Assembly (NCBI GenBank): GCA_947474365.1
Contig: CANJIU010000006.1
Span: 89,222-153,221 of the forward strand
Reading direction: 5' to 3'
Length of the DNA stretch: 64,000 nucleotides
DNA from: Opitutia bacterium
GTDB taxonomy: Bacteria; Verrucomicrobiota; Verrucomicrobiia; Opitutales; Opitutaceae
Below the pieces are notes generated by a model. That model was not told the DNA's origin and did not search any database. It saw only the letters and a list, made by a program, of their open reading frames with translations. This document shows positions 44,901 to 52,733 of this stretch, piece after piece. Made by a program: the position numbers and the translations under genes. Every line of letters begins with the position of its first letter. The stretch's first letter is position 1.

Positions 44901-45677
44901 GCCATCCGGGGCTTCGGCGACCGCGTTTACGGCGAGAGCGATGGATGTGAGGTTTGGCGCAAAACTGGGATCGAGCGTGCCGTCGGAGTTGAGGCGGGCG
45001 AGGCCGTTGCGCGGCGTCCCGCCGATGGTGCTGAAGGAGCCGCGGACGAGCAGCCGGCCGTTAAGGAGCGGGAGGAGTATGACCGATGCACCCTCGACCA
45101 TCAGTGGCGTGAACGACGAGTCCTTCCGTCCGTCGGTGCGGAGGCGGACGAGGCGCAACGCGGGAGTCCGAGTGGCGATGACCGTGAGATTTTCGGTCGC
45201 ACCGCCATTGCCGGAGGCGACCACGGATTCAGCCGGAGTGTTTTGGCCGAGGTCGATCGCGAGGAGGGCGATTGCCCGCCCATCGGGCAACGGGGCGATG
45301 TGCTGCAGAGTTTCGTTCTTCAGGAGATCGGAGGTGAAGGAAGTGTCGAGCGTGGTGTCGGCGCGAAGTCGCGCTACGCCGGTCGCCGCCCGTCCGTCGG
45401 CGGACGTGAAGCTACCATACGCAAGGAACATTCCACCGGGAGCGCCCACGAACTGGGTGCGGGAGTTCACAACGGGCTCGTTGGTCACGACGGGCGCGAC
45501 GGCCGGATCGAGGACCCATGCCTGCGCGAATGATTTTGCCGGAAACGCGGCCAGGCAAACGGCGAAACAGCAAACGGAGACACGTTGCACGATGCGAAAA
45601 CATAACGGAGGAGGCGGAGAAACACCAGCGGACAGGTGGGACCGTACGGAGCGAGGGTTGGGCGGTTTGGTCTGCAT
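41976..45677 (-). CDS. Giant secreted delta-60-repeat protein with Ig-like domain (second of tandem pair)
   Basis: A 1233-residue secreted protein. After a signal region (about 1-52, ending SFAQA), residues 55-870 carry many delta-60 repeats of the form L-P-D-G-R-x-L-I-x-G-x-F, N-G-x-P-R-x-G-L-A-R-L, D-G-x-L-D-x-x-F, likely folding into propellers. An Ig-like domain covers about 870-950 (YRWTRNGIVIPGATGSS). The last 280 residues hold two related modules (ATGRGLPG, then RGIGPSLANFGLAGAV) and end in a VTLEPGAYTAQL, GTGLIEIY motif typical of verrucomicrobial secreted proteins. It is a close paralogue of the upstream gene, whose stop lies 3 bp before this start. It is probably a surface or secreted adhesive or binding protein; no enzymatic motif is visible. 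Confidence 0.92.
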   Translation of the reverse strand: MQTKPPNPRSVRSHLSAGVSPPPPLCFRIVQRVSVCCFAVCLAAFPAKSFAQAWVLDPAVAPVVTNEPVVNSRTQFVGAPGGMFLAYGSFTSADGRAATGVARLRADTTLDTSFTSDLLKNETLQHIAPLPDGRAIALLAIDLGQNTPAESVVASGNGGATENLTVIATRTPALRLVRLRTDGRKDSSFTPLMVEGASVILLPLLNGRLLVRGSFSTIGGTPRNGLARLNSDGTLDPSFAPNLTSIALAVNAVAEAPDGSLLISAAAFATNGRTAYFFNRLLATGEIDPRFAPGTVGTTYTLLAVQADGRVLAGNGTLTRYSATGVVDRTYAVQIPQLSYINRIAPLPAGRLAIEASMRTPSGLGTAGVFILNAEGQVERDFRKIPGASEGQNLVAASVDGRVVVLQGPLVVNGSFPLDVLSAAPTDTTSATTQVGTVMSPIFLGPIIYNPALAISNADVTSAAPLAATFTERQTSSVSGIEIDATGRALISGSFTHVNGQPRPGLARILANGALDASFAPIEGQLLFAPPDGRPILSRTVLGPVNSSDGFHRTITQVVRLQANGTVDPGFAVPDFPTNTATKWLAAAPDGRLLISIFEPDDANDSNLKLIWLGADGRRLATLPTTFGGLYRIYPIPLATATTNTTAVSAGTAVDVPAPTLAIFPYYNYNRPNPIDSVRIVAGDRLLISGGFLRIDGLSRPDLARLNADGSVDRTYAPPVATDSNPTSVAAGSATTTVAVTSILPFGSNASALPLADGRAIVIRSTFSAGRLKTNITRLRTEGTADPTFTPSTSLPNYLVPLADGSFFSGGLRFSSEGVQDRNFAPVLRWSGQQAYSSIAAIDAGGSLWLGGVFDAVNGEPRTALARFKSTEIRGITFGPVSQTVIAGKSATFDVVIGTSLAATYRWTRNGIVIPGATGSSLVISTVTTADGGAYRAAVTIAGQTTASDSATLTVTPNSSRLINFSARSRVDPSTPPQVAGFGSGGAVSRTVLLRATGRGLPGSNSATMLPVPVLTLYSGSRVVAEDRGGATAQPITTLAREVGAFPIAVTPSAPGTIYGSALSTLIGGGATFTASTTSGDGGAGVSLFELYDTGSTSAPPLIRNLAIRGQTAPGANVLIAGFVIAGNGPLRVLIRGIGPSLANFGLAGAVADPVLTLFSSDTSVPIAINDNWENDPSIAAASAGVGAFALPAASRDAALLVTLEPGAYTAQLAGVNNTSGTGLIEIYAAEPE

Positions 45678-45680
45678 GGT

Positions 45681-48600
45681 TCACTCCACGAGGTAGATTT
45701 CGATCATTCCGATGCCGGTGGCGGCGTTGGCCGCGGAGAGTTGGGTGGTGTAGATCCCGGGAGGCAGCGTGAGCAGAAGTGCGGCATCGCGGCTGCTGGC
45801 GGGGAGGGGAAAGGCCGCGACGCGCCGGGCGGCTTCGGCGATGGCGGCATCGCCGCCCCAATCCTCGTTTTGAGCCAGCGCCTCGGTGGCTCCACTGGCA
45901 TAAACCGCGATGCGCGGGTCCGCAATGGCGCCGGCGATCGGGAAGTTGGCGAGCGCGGGGCCCAGGCCCCGCACCAGCAGTCGCAGCGGGGTGTCGCCGC
46001 TGATGGCGAAGCCGACGATAAGGGTGGCATCGCCCGGACTGGTCTGGCCGCGGAACGACAGATTGCGCACAAACGGGTTCGGCGCCGGCGGATTCACCTC
46101 ATAGAACTCGAACAACGCGGTGCCGGCGCCGATGTCGCCGCTCTTGGTCACCACGGTGTACGCACCGCGAGTGAGTTGAGCGGATAGCGCGGAACCGTAA
46201 TTGACGAATGACGTCGGCGACACTGGAGCAATCGGAAATGCTCCGGTTGCCTGCGCCAGTTCGGCAATGTTCGGAGCCAACACGCTGCCCGTGTCTTCGG
46301 CGACGAGTCGATCACCGCGATAGAGTTCCATGACGGGTGTGGGCAGGGAATTGACGCCAAGGCCGGCCGGTAGTCCTCGACCGACCGAGCGGAGCAGAAC
46401 GGAACGGGGAACATCGGTGTTGCAGACGAAACCGGCGACCTGGGGCGTGGACGGATCAATTCGGCTGCGGGCGGAAAAATTGCTGAGGCGGGATGGCATC
46501 GGTGTGACCGCTAGTGTGACTGGTTCGCTGGTCATCGTTGCCCCTCCGACAGAGACCGTGACCCGGTAGCTGCCAGCGTCCGTCACGCCCGCCGGGCGAA
46601 AGGAGAGCAAGGCCGAAGTCGCCCCAGGCAGCGGGACTCCGTCGCGCGACCACTGATACGTTGCCGGTTCGCGGGTGCCGAGCGAGGCCTGGAGTGTCGC
46701 ATCCGCCCCGGATTTAATGGACTGGTTTTGCGGGAGCAAGGCGACCGTGCGGCGGTCGCCGGTGGAGAAGCGGGCCAGGCTTGCTCGTGGTTCCCCGTTC
46801 GCGGTGTCAAACTGCCCTCCGATCCAGAGTCTTCCGTCTGGCGCCATTTCCGCCGCGTAGGCAATTCCGCGGAGTTCGGGGGCGTAACCGAGATCCGCGT
46901 CGCCTGTCCGGTTGAAGTGGCGCGACGCATAGAAGTACGATCCGTCGGCCAGCGGGATGGAGATGGCGATCGCCGCGAGGGACGGACTCAGTTCGCTGTC
47001 GGGTCGACCGTCCGGCCGGAATGCCTGAACGAGAAACCCCGACCCAGTCGTGACACGCTTCGTGCCATAGACAAGTGCGCTGCCGTCGGGCCCGAAGCGC
47101 GCGCCACCAACGACATCAAAACCGGTAAGATCCGGCGCGTAGGAAGCGTCGAGGGTGCCGTCGTTGCGCAGTCGGGCGACACTCGGCCGGGTGCTGCCAT
47201 CGATAGACTGAAAACCACCGGCGATCAGAATTCGCCCGTCCGGGAGAATCTGCGCGCTGGTGAGCGTGTTGCTCTGGGGGCGTTCGATTGTGGGGCTGAC
47301 GACGACTGCGGAATTGAAATACAACCCATAGGCGGAGCCCAGCGTTGGATCAAAGGGAGGCAGCGGCAAACGGGCCACTTCGAAGAGGCCGGAGAATTCA
47401 GCCGGCAGTGAGGAAAGGCGCTGCCCGCTGGGATCCAACCACATCAGACGCAGATCGGATTCGCGGCGCCGATCCGATTCAAATGCAGCGACAAGGATGC
47501 GTCCGTCCTTCGCCGCGGTGAGCCACCGCAATTGAGGCAGATCCGTTTCACTGGGCGGGGAAAACGTCGGATCGACCCGGCCATCGGAGCTGAGTCGCAC
47601 GGTGCGCACCAATGTGCGTGAAACGCCGTCGGTCGTAGGCGGAGCGAGGGTTGAGAGATTGGCGATCCAGCCGCCGTCGGGCAGCGAAAGTACGGTGTTT
47701 CCCGTCGTAGGGACAAACGTGCGGTCGAGCGTTCCGTCGAGGAGAAATCGAGCGAATCCCGGCCGGGGTTGACCGTCGACCGAGTTGAACGAGCCCTTCA
47801 CGAGCACGCGCCCGGCGGAATCGAGCGCGATCTGGGAGATCGTGGGGTACGACCGGGCCGTCACGGCAATATTCCACGGTGCCGGGGAGCGTGCTTTCAA
47901 GTCGACCGTCACGAGTTCTGGAGAAACCGGAGTGGGAGCCCCTCCATTGGGGAGGAGGGCCAACTTCGTCTGGCGCAGCAGGATTCGGCCATCCGGCAAG
48001 GCGCCGACAAGGTCCTGACTGCGCTCGCTTCCCGGCAGATCGCCGAGAGTGAGGGCGATGGTGCCGTCGTCGCCCAGCAGATAGACCGCATGCTCGGCGG
48101 TGAGGAACGTGGAGCCAATCAGGGCACCCACAATCAGCCGGCCATCCGGGAGCACCTCAAGTCTCTCGATTCGCAGCAAACGGGGGACACGCAGCGAAAA
48201 TGACGGATCGGTTGCGCCGTTTCGCAGCAGTCGCGTGAGGTTGATATCCTCCCCGACGTAGGCGCGTCCGTCTGGAAGGGCGGCGAGCAACGAAATTGGG
48301 TGAGGCGGCTTCGATTGACCAAACGTCGGTTCGATACTGCCGGACGCCGTATGTTTGGAGATGAAATAAGCGTACGAGATGTTGCTGGCGTTCACGGCAC
48401 CGGCTGCAAGAAAACCGCCGTCCGGTGTTGCCGTTACCGTCGTGAGGAACGCGAGGTTCGGCGGCAGTTCCGGACGAAACGCCGGATCGACGGCGCCGTC
48501 GCTCGACAATCGCCGGAGTGCGGTGGCCGGGCCGAAGGAGTCGGAGACCAGGACTCGGCCATCGGCGAGCGGGAATAATCGAGGTCCGATCGCCACCGGC

Positions 48601-49112
48601 GGTTGGTAGGCACGATCTCTCCGCCCGGAGGGGAGGATTCGCGAGATTCCGGACGCCAGGTCGGCCGCGGGATTTGAAGGACGGGTCAGCTGAGGCGGGC
48701 CAGCGATCGCGATGGCGGGGACGCTGGTGTTACGGTTGATGGCGACGAGGAAGCTGCCGTCGGGAAGAGCCGCGATTGACGAATAGAAATCGGCCGATGC
48801 GAAATCCGGCACAAAAGCCGGGTCGATCTTTCCTTCCGGAGTGAGGCGGAGGATGCCGGGAAGAGGAATTCCATTCGCGTGGGTAAACCCGCCGGTAACA
48901 AGTGCACCCCCGTTGGGAAGCGGGATGATTCGGTCGAGAACGGGACTCGTCGCTTCATTGCGTATGTCCGGGGCGAAACTGGGATCGAGCGCCCACGTTT
49001 GCGCCCGCCCGGGCGCGGTCGCGGACGCGATGAAAACGAGACAGAGCGCGACGGCCCTCCTGGCGGACAGAAACGCCAGGCGGGGTGGCTGGGCTCGTGG
49101 TAAACGCGACAT
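45681..49112 (-). CDS. Giant secreted delta-60-repeat protein with Ig-like domain (first of tandem pair)
   Basis: A 1143-residue secreted protein with a signal peptide at about 1-38 (ending GRAQT). Delta-60 repeats span about 40-785 (IIPLPNGGALVTGGFTHANG and many later copies). An Ig-like domain covers about 785-865 (YQWSRDGVPLPGATSA). The C-terminal region has the same modules as its paralogue and ends in VTLPPG-like LLTLPPGIYTTQLSAANAATG and GMIEIYLVE. The stop is followed 3 bp later by the start of the paralogue, so translational coupling is likely. Each gene has its own signal peptide and complete tail, so this is a tandem duplication, not a broken gene. It is divergent from the ECF sigma gene (107 bp), which may control it. 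Confidence 0.92.
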   Translation of the reverse strand: MSRLPRAQPPRLAFLSARRAVALCLVFIASATAPGRAQTWALDPSFAPDIRNEATSPVLDRIIPLPNGGALVTGGFTHANGIPLPGILRLTPEGKIDPAFVPDFASADFYSSIAALPDGSFLVAINRNTSVPAIAIAGPPQLTRPSNPAADLASGISRILPSGRRDRAYQPPVAIGPRLFPLADGRVLVSDSFGPATALRRLSSDGAVDPAFRPELPPNLAFLTTVTATPDGGFLAAGAVNASNISYAYFISKHTASGSIEPTFGQSKPPHPISLLAALPDGRAYVGEDINLTRLLRNGATDPSFSLRVPRLLRIERLEVLPDGRLIVGALIGSTFLTAEHAVYLLGDDGTIALTLGDLPGSERSQDLVGALPDGRILLRQTKLALLPNGGAPTPVSPELVTVDLKARSPAPWNIAVTARSYPTISQIALDSAGRVLVKGSFNSVDGQPRPGFARFLLDGTLDRTFVPTTGNTVLSLPDGGWIANLSTLAPPTTDGVSRTLVRTVRLSSDGRVDPTFSPPSETDLPQLRWLTAAKDGRILVAAFESDRRRESDLRLMWLDPSGQRLSSLPAEFSGLFEVARLPLPPFDPTLGSAYGLYFNSAVVVSPTIERPQSNTLTSAQILPDGRILIAGGFQSIDGSTRPSVARLRNDGTLDASYAPDLTGFDVVGGARFGPDGSALVYGTKRVTTGSGFLVQAFRPDGRPDSELSPSLAAIAISIPLADGSYFYASRHFNRTGDADLGYAPELRGIAYAAEMAPDGRLWIGGQFDTANGEPRASLARFSTGDRRTVALLPQNQSIKSGADATLQASLGTREPATYQWSRDGVPLPGATSALLSFRPAGVTDAGSYRVTVSVGGATMTSEPVTLAVTPMPSRLSNFSARSRIDPSTPQVAGFVCNTDVPRSVLLRSVGRGLPAGLGVNSLPTPVMELYRGDRLVAEDTGSVLAPNIAELAQATGAFPIAPVSPTSFVNYGSALSAQLTRGAYTVVTKSGDIGAGTALFEFYEVNPPAPNPFVRNLSFRGQTSPGDATLIVGFAISGDTPLRLLVRGLGPALANFPIAGAIADPRIAVYASGATEALAQNEDWGGDAAIAEAARRVAAFPLPASSRDAALLLTLPPGIYTTQLSAANAATGIGMIEIYLVE

Positions 49113-49219
49113 ATCAGCACAAGCGCACGATTCCGAAAAAAGAGCTCATCGGCGGGAGAATTTTCGGGGCCACCGGTTTCGCCTTGTTCCGCCGCCGATG
49201 CCTTGGCAATGGTCATCCC

Positions 49220-49777
49220 ATGGGTGAGATCACGTTGCTCCTGGGGCGGATGGGACGAGGCGAGGAGCAGGCTGCCGACGAATTGATGCGTATCGTCTAT
49301 GGCGAGTTGCACGCCGTCGCCGCGGCCAAAATGGCCCGGGAAACCGCCGCCCTCACGTTGCAGCCGACGGCGCTGGTGCACGAGGCGTGGCTCCGGCTGG
49401 GAGGCGACGACCAGCCCGACTGGCAAAACCGGCGCCATTTCTTCTTCGCAGCCGCCGAGTCGATGCGGCGGATCCTGATTGAGCGCGCGCGGCGGCGGGC
49501 GGCCATCCGCCATGGCGGAGGTCAGGTGCGGGTGGAGGAGGAGCACCTCGACGCGCGGGAATTTTCCGTCGAAGGCGACGAGCGCATCGTCATCGTGAGC
49601 GAGGCCTTGGATCGCCTCGCGGCGGTGGATCCGCGCAAGGCGCAGTTCGTGAAATTGCGGTATTTCGCGGGCATGACGCTGGAGGAAGCGGCGGAGGCGA
49701 TGGAGATCTCGGTGGCGACGGCGAAGCGGTGGTGGGTGTTCGCCAAGGCGTGGCTCTACCGCGAGGTGAAGGGTTGA
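49220..49777 (+). CDS. ECF-type RNA polymerase sigma factor (PVC type)
   Basis: A 185-residue alternative sigma factor of the ECF_sig70 (TIGR02999-like) group expanded in Planctomycetes and Verrucomicrobia. Region 2 includes ELMRIVYGELHAVAAAKM, LQPTALVHEAWLRL and FFFAAAESMRRILIERARRRAA. Region 4 includes FVKLRYFAGMTLEEAAEAMEISVATAKRWW, the helix-turn-helix that contacts the -35 element. The ATG at 49220 is chosen because upstream in-frame codons lack family-like sequence. A Ser/Thr protein kinase gene starts 34 bp downstream on the same strand. This pairing is common in PVC bacteria, where the kinase is thought to control the sigma factor. No classical anti-sigma gene is present. Confidence 0.94.
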   Translation: MGEITLLLGRMGRGEEQAADELMRIVYGELHAVAAAKMARETAALTLQPTALVHEAWLRLGGDDQPDWQNRRHFFFAAAESMRRILIERARRRAAIRHGGGQVRVEEEHLDAREFSVEGDERIVIVSEALDRLAAVDPRKAQFVKLRYFAGMTLEEAAEAMEISVATAKRWWVFAKAWLYREVKG

Positions 49778-49811
49778 GCTGATTATCGCGAATATTTCGC
49801 GCGTAACCGAT

Positions 49812-52625
49812 ATGTCCGAACCGCTCGATCAACTGGAAGAGGCGTTTGCCGCCGCGCTGGCCCGTCCCGCGGCGGAACGCTCCGCGTTTCTCGCTGATCT
49901 GACGTTGAGCAATCCATCACTCGCGGTCGAGCTGTCGACCCTGCTCAAGGCGAGCGAGACCTCGGGCGACTTCCTCGAGGATCAACCGGCGGCGACGTTT
50001 GCTTCGGCCGGCCGCCGCGCCCAAGTCGGTGAAATCAGGGAAGGCGCGGCCGAGGAGCTGCCCGGCTCCCGCATCGGGCGTTACCGGCTGGTGGAGAAGC
50101 TTGGCGAGGGCGGATGCGGAGTCGTGTACCTCGCGGAGCAGGAGGAGCCCGTACAGCGCCGTGTCGCGCTGAAGATCATCAAGCTCGGCATGGACACGCG
50201 GGCCGTCGTCGCCCGATTCGAGGCGGAACGCCAGGCGCTCGCTTTGATGGATCATCCGCACATCGCGCGCGTGTTTGATGCCGGGGAGACGCAGCGGGGC
50301 CGGCCTTTTTTCGTGATGGAACTCGTCGAGGGCGTCCCCATCACCCGTTTTTGCGACGAGCAGCAGCTGGCGCTGGCTCCCCGCCTCGAGCTCTTCATCA
50401 AAGTCTGCCATGCGATCCAGCACGCACACCAGAAAGGAGTCATCCATCGCGATATCAAACCGTCCAACGTGCTCGTCGCCCTGCAGGACGGCGAGGCCGG
50501 GCCCAAGATCATCGATTTCGGCATCGCGAAGGCGACAGAGACGCGGTTGACGGCGCGAACGATTGTCACCGAATTTGCGCAGATCGTGGGGACGCCGGCT
50601 TACATGAGCCCGGAACAGATGGACTTTGTCCGAGCGGACATCGACACGCGCAGCGACGTCTACGCGCTCGGAGTCCTGCTCTATGAATTGCTCGCGGGGC
50701 GAACACCTTTTGCCACGACGGATTTGCTCCGCGGTGGATTCGACGAGATGCGGCGGCAGATCTGCGACGTCGAGCCGGCGCGTCCGTCATCTGCGGTGGC
50801 CGGGCTGCCCACCGAGCCCGGTGTCGCTGTGGCAAAGGTGCGGAATTCGGAGCCGGGCCGCCTTGCTGGTCAGCTGCGGGGAGAACTGGACTGGATCGTC
50901 ATGCGCTGTCTGGAAAAGGATCGCGCGCGACGTTATGCGACGGCGAGCGCACTCGCCGAAGACGTGCGTCGTCATCTGAACAACGAACCGGTGACCGCGG
51001 CTGCTCCGGGCGGGCTCTATGCGTGGAAGAAATTTGCGCGTCGGCACCGGACGGCCTTTGCCGCGGGCATCGCGTTTGCGTCCCTGCTGCTTGCGGCCGT
51101 GGGAGTGAGCGGGTGGCTCGCCGCTCGCGCCACCCAGGCCGAACGACTCGCGCAGGAGCGGCTTCGCACCGAGCAGGCGGCGCGCTCGGGGGCCGAACGC
51201 GAACGGGCGCGCGCCATCGCGGCGGAAAAACAGGCCAAGGACGAGGCGGCCCGGGCGACGGCGATCAATGATTTCCTGCAGAACGACATTTTGATTCAGG
51301 CCAATCCTTCCAGGCAGTCCGATCGCAACCTGACGGTGCGGGATGCGGTCGACGCAGCCGCGCGGCGGATCGACTGGAAATTCGTCGGCCAGCCGCTGGT
51401 GGAGCTCACCCTGCGCGAGACGCTCGGCCGCACCTATCTGACGTTGGGTGAATATGTGTCGGCTGAATCCCAGGTGGATCGAGCGATTCAACTGGCGCAA
51501 GGGCAGGTGGGAGCCGAGCACGCCCGGACGATCAATCTGCAGGCCACGCGGACGGATTTGCTCCGCCTGCAGGGAAGGTTGAGTGAGGCGGAGACGCTGG
51601 CCCGCGAATTGCTCGCGGTGCAGGCGCGTTTGCGTGGCGAGAATTCCGACGAGGCGATGAACATGCGGCATCAGGTGGCCGCCTTGCTGCTGGACCTGGG
51701 CCGACCGGACGAGGCGGAGCCGCTGATGTTGGCGGTGGTCGCGGCCCACCAGCGCGACCGCGGGGCGGAGGATGGCGCCACGCTCAACGCCCGAAACACG
51801 CTCGGCAACATCTGGTTTGAGCTGGGCCGGACCGAGGAGGCGGAAAAACTGCACCGCGATCTCCTGGCCATTCGGGTGCGGTTTGCCGGCCCCGAGAGTC
51901 TCGACGCGACGTATTCGATGAGCGGGCTGGCGACAGTGCTGCGCTGGAAAGGGGAATTTTCCGATGCCGCGGATCTGCAACGAAACGTAGTCGCGATTCG
52001 CGGCAAGGTGCTCGGACTGGAGCATCCGGACACGTTGAGTGCCCTGCACAACCTGGCGTTTACCCTCTCCGAGGAAGGCCGTCCCGCCGATGCGTTGGAG
52101 CCCGCCATCCGTGTCTGGGAGGCCCGGCGCCGGGTGCTCGGGGCGGCCCATCCCGTCACGGTCGTCACGGCGCACACCGTCGCGGTGATCTACCGCCGGC
52201 TGGATCGCCTCGCCGAGGCGGAAACACTGCTGGCAAGCACATTGGAATCGGCGCGCGAGGTGTTGGGGCCGACCCACCGGAGTACGCTGAACGTCGGTGG
52301 CGCGCTGGGGGAGGTGTGGCTGGCGCGGGGGAAATTTGCCGAGGCGGAGGAGCTCCTGCGGGAGAATGCGGGGCGGCGGGAAAAAATGGCGCTGGATGTT
52401 TGGCACCGGTATTCCGAACGCGCCATGCTGGGGGCGGCGGTCGCAGGACTACGGCGCCAGGCGGAAGCGGAGCAATTGCTGCTCGAGGGGCTTGAAGGTT
52501 TGCAGCGACGGGAGAGGGAACTTTCCGCGGTGGCCCGGCGTCGCCTGCCGGAAATTCGCGCGCAACTCGCGCGATTTTACGACGATTGGGGCCGGCCGGC
52601 GGAGGCGGCGAAGTGGCGGAAGTAA
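49812..52625 (+). CDS. Membrane Ser/Thr protein kinase with TPR-rich C-terminus
   Basis: A 937-residue Hanks-type kinase. The catalytic domain spans about 88-395, with the glycine loop GEGGCGVVY (98-106), ATP-binding Lys121 (VALKII), HRDIKPSN with catalytic Asp214, DFG at 235-237 and the activation-segment GTPAYMSPEQ. A single membrane helix follows (about 415-437). A coiled coil rich in Ala/Glu/Arg (about 440-490) leads into a C-terminal array of TPR-type repeats (about 540-930, for example LGRTYLTLGEYVSAESQ and HPDTLSALHNLAFTLSEEGR) for protein contact. The N-terminal 80 residues are a soluble helical extension. It is in one operon with the ECF sigma factor 34 bp upstream, so the pair probably forms one signalling unit. 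Confidence 0.95.
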   Translation: MSEPLDQLEEAFAAALARPAAERSAFLADLTLSNPSLAVELSTLLKASETSGDFLEDQPAATFASAGRRAQVGEIREGAAEELPGSRIGRYRLVEKLGEGGCGVVYLAEQEEPVQRRVALKIIKLGMDTRAVVARFEAERQALALMDHPHIARVFDAGETQRGRPFFVMELVEGVPITRFCDEQQLALAPRLELFIKVCHAIQHAHQKGVIHRDIKPSNVLVALQDGEAGPKIIDFGIAKATETRLTARTIVTEFAQIVGTPAYMSPEQMDFVRADIDTRSDVYALGVLLYELLAGRTPFATTDLLRGGFDEMRRQICDVEPARPSSAVAGLPTEPGVAVAKVRNSEPGRLAGQLRGELDWIVMRCLEKDRARRYATASALAEDVRRHLNNEPVTAAAPGGLYAWKKFARRHRTAFAAGIAFASLLLAAVGVSGWLAARATQAERLAQERLRTEQAARSGAERERARAIAAEKQAKDEAARATAINDFLQNDILIQANPSRQSDRNLTVRDAVDAAARRIDWKFVGQPLVELTLRETLGRTYLTLGEYVSAESQVDRAIQLAQGQVGAEHARTINLQATRTDLLRLQGRLSEAETLARELLAVQARLRGENSDEAMNMRHQVAALLLDLGRPDEAEPLMLAVVAAHQRDRGAEDGATLNARNTLGNIWFELGRTEEAEKLHRDLLAIRVRFAGPESLDATYSMSGLATVLRWKGEFSDAADLQRNVVAIRGKVLGLEHPDTLSALHNLAFTLSEEGRPADALEPAIRVWEARRRVLGAAHPVTVVTAHTVAVIYRRLDRLAEAETLLASTLESAREVLGPTHRSTLNVGGALGEVWLARGKFAEAEELLRENAGRREKMALDVWHRYSERAMLGAAVAGLRRQAEAEQLLLEGLEGLQRRERELSAVARRRLPEIRAQLARFYDDWGRPAEAAKWRK

Positions 52626-52733
52626 ACCGGCGCCGGCGGTGAACCGATCCGTTGACCATCACGCGCTCGGGAACGGTCCCAGTTTCCGTTTGCGCCGCGC
52701 GCGGGCGCGCGCCACGGTGGCCGATTCCGTTCC

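Noticed and set aside
45675..45683. Possible frameshift splitting one 2400-residue gene
   Set aside because: Both sides have their own signal peptide and a complete C-terminal module, so they are two tandem genes.
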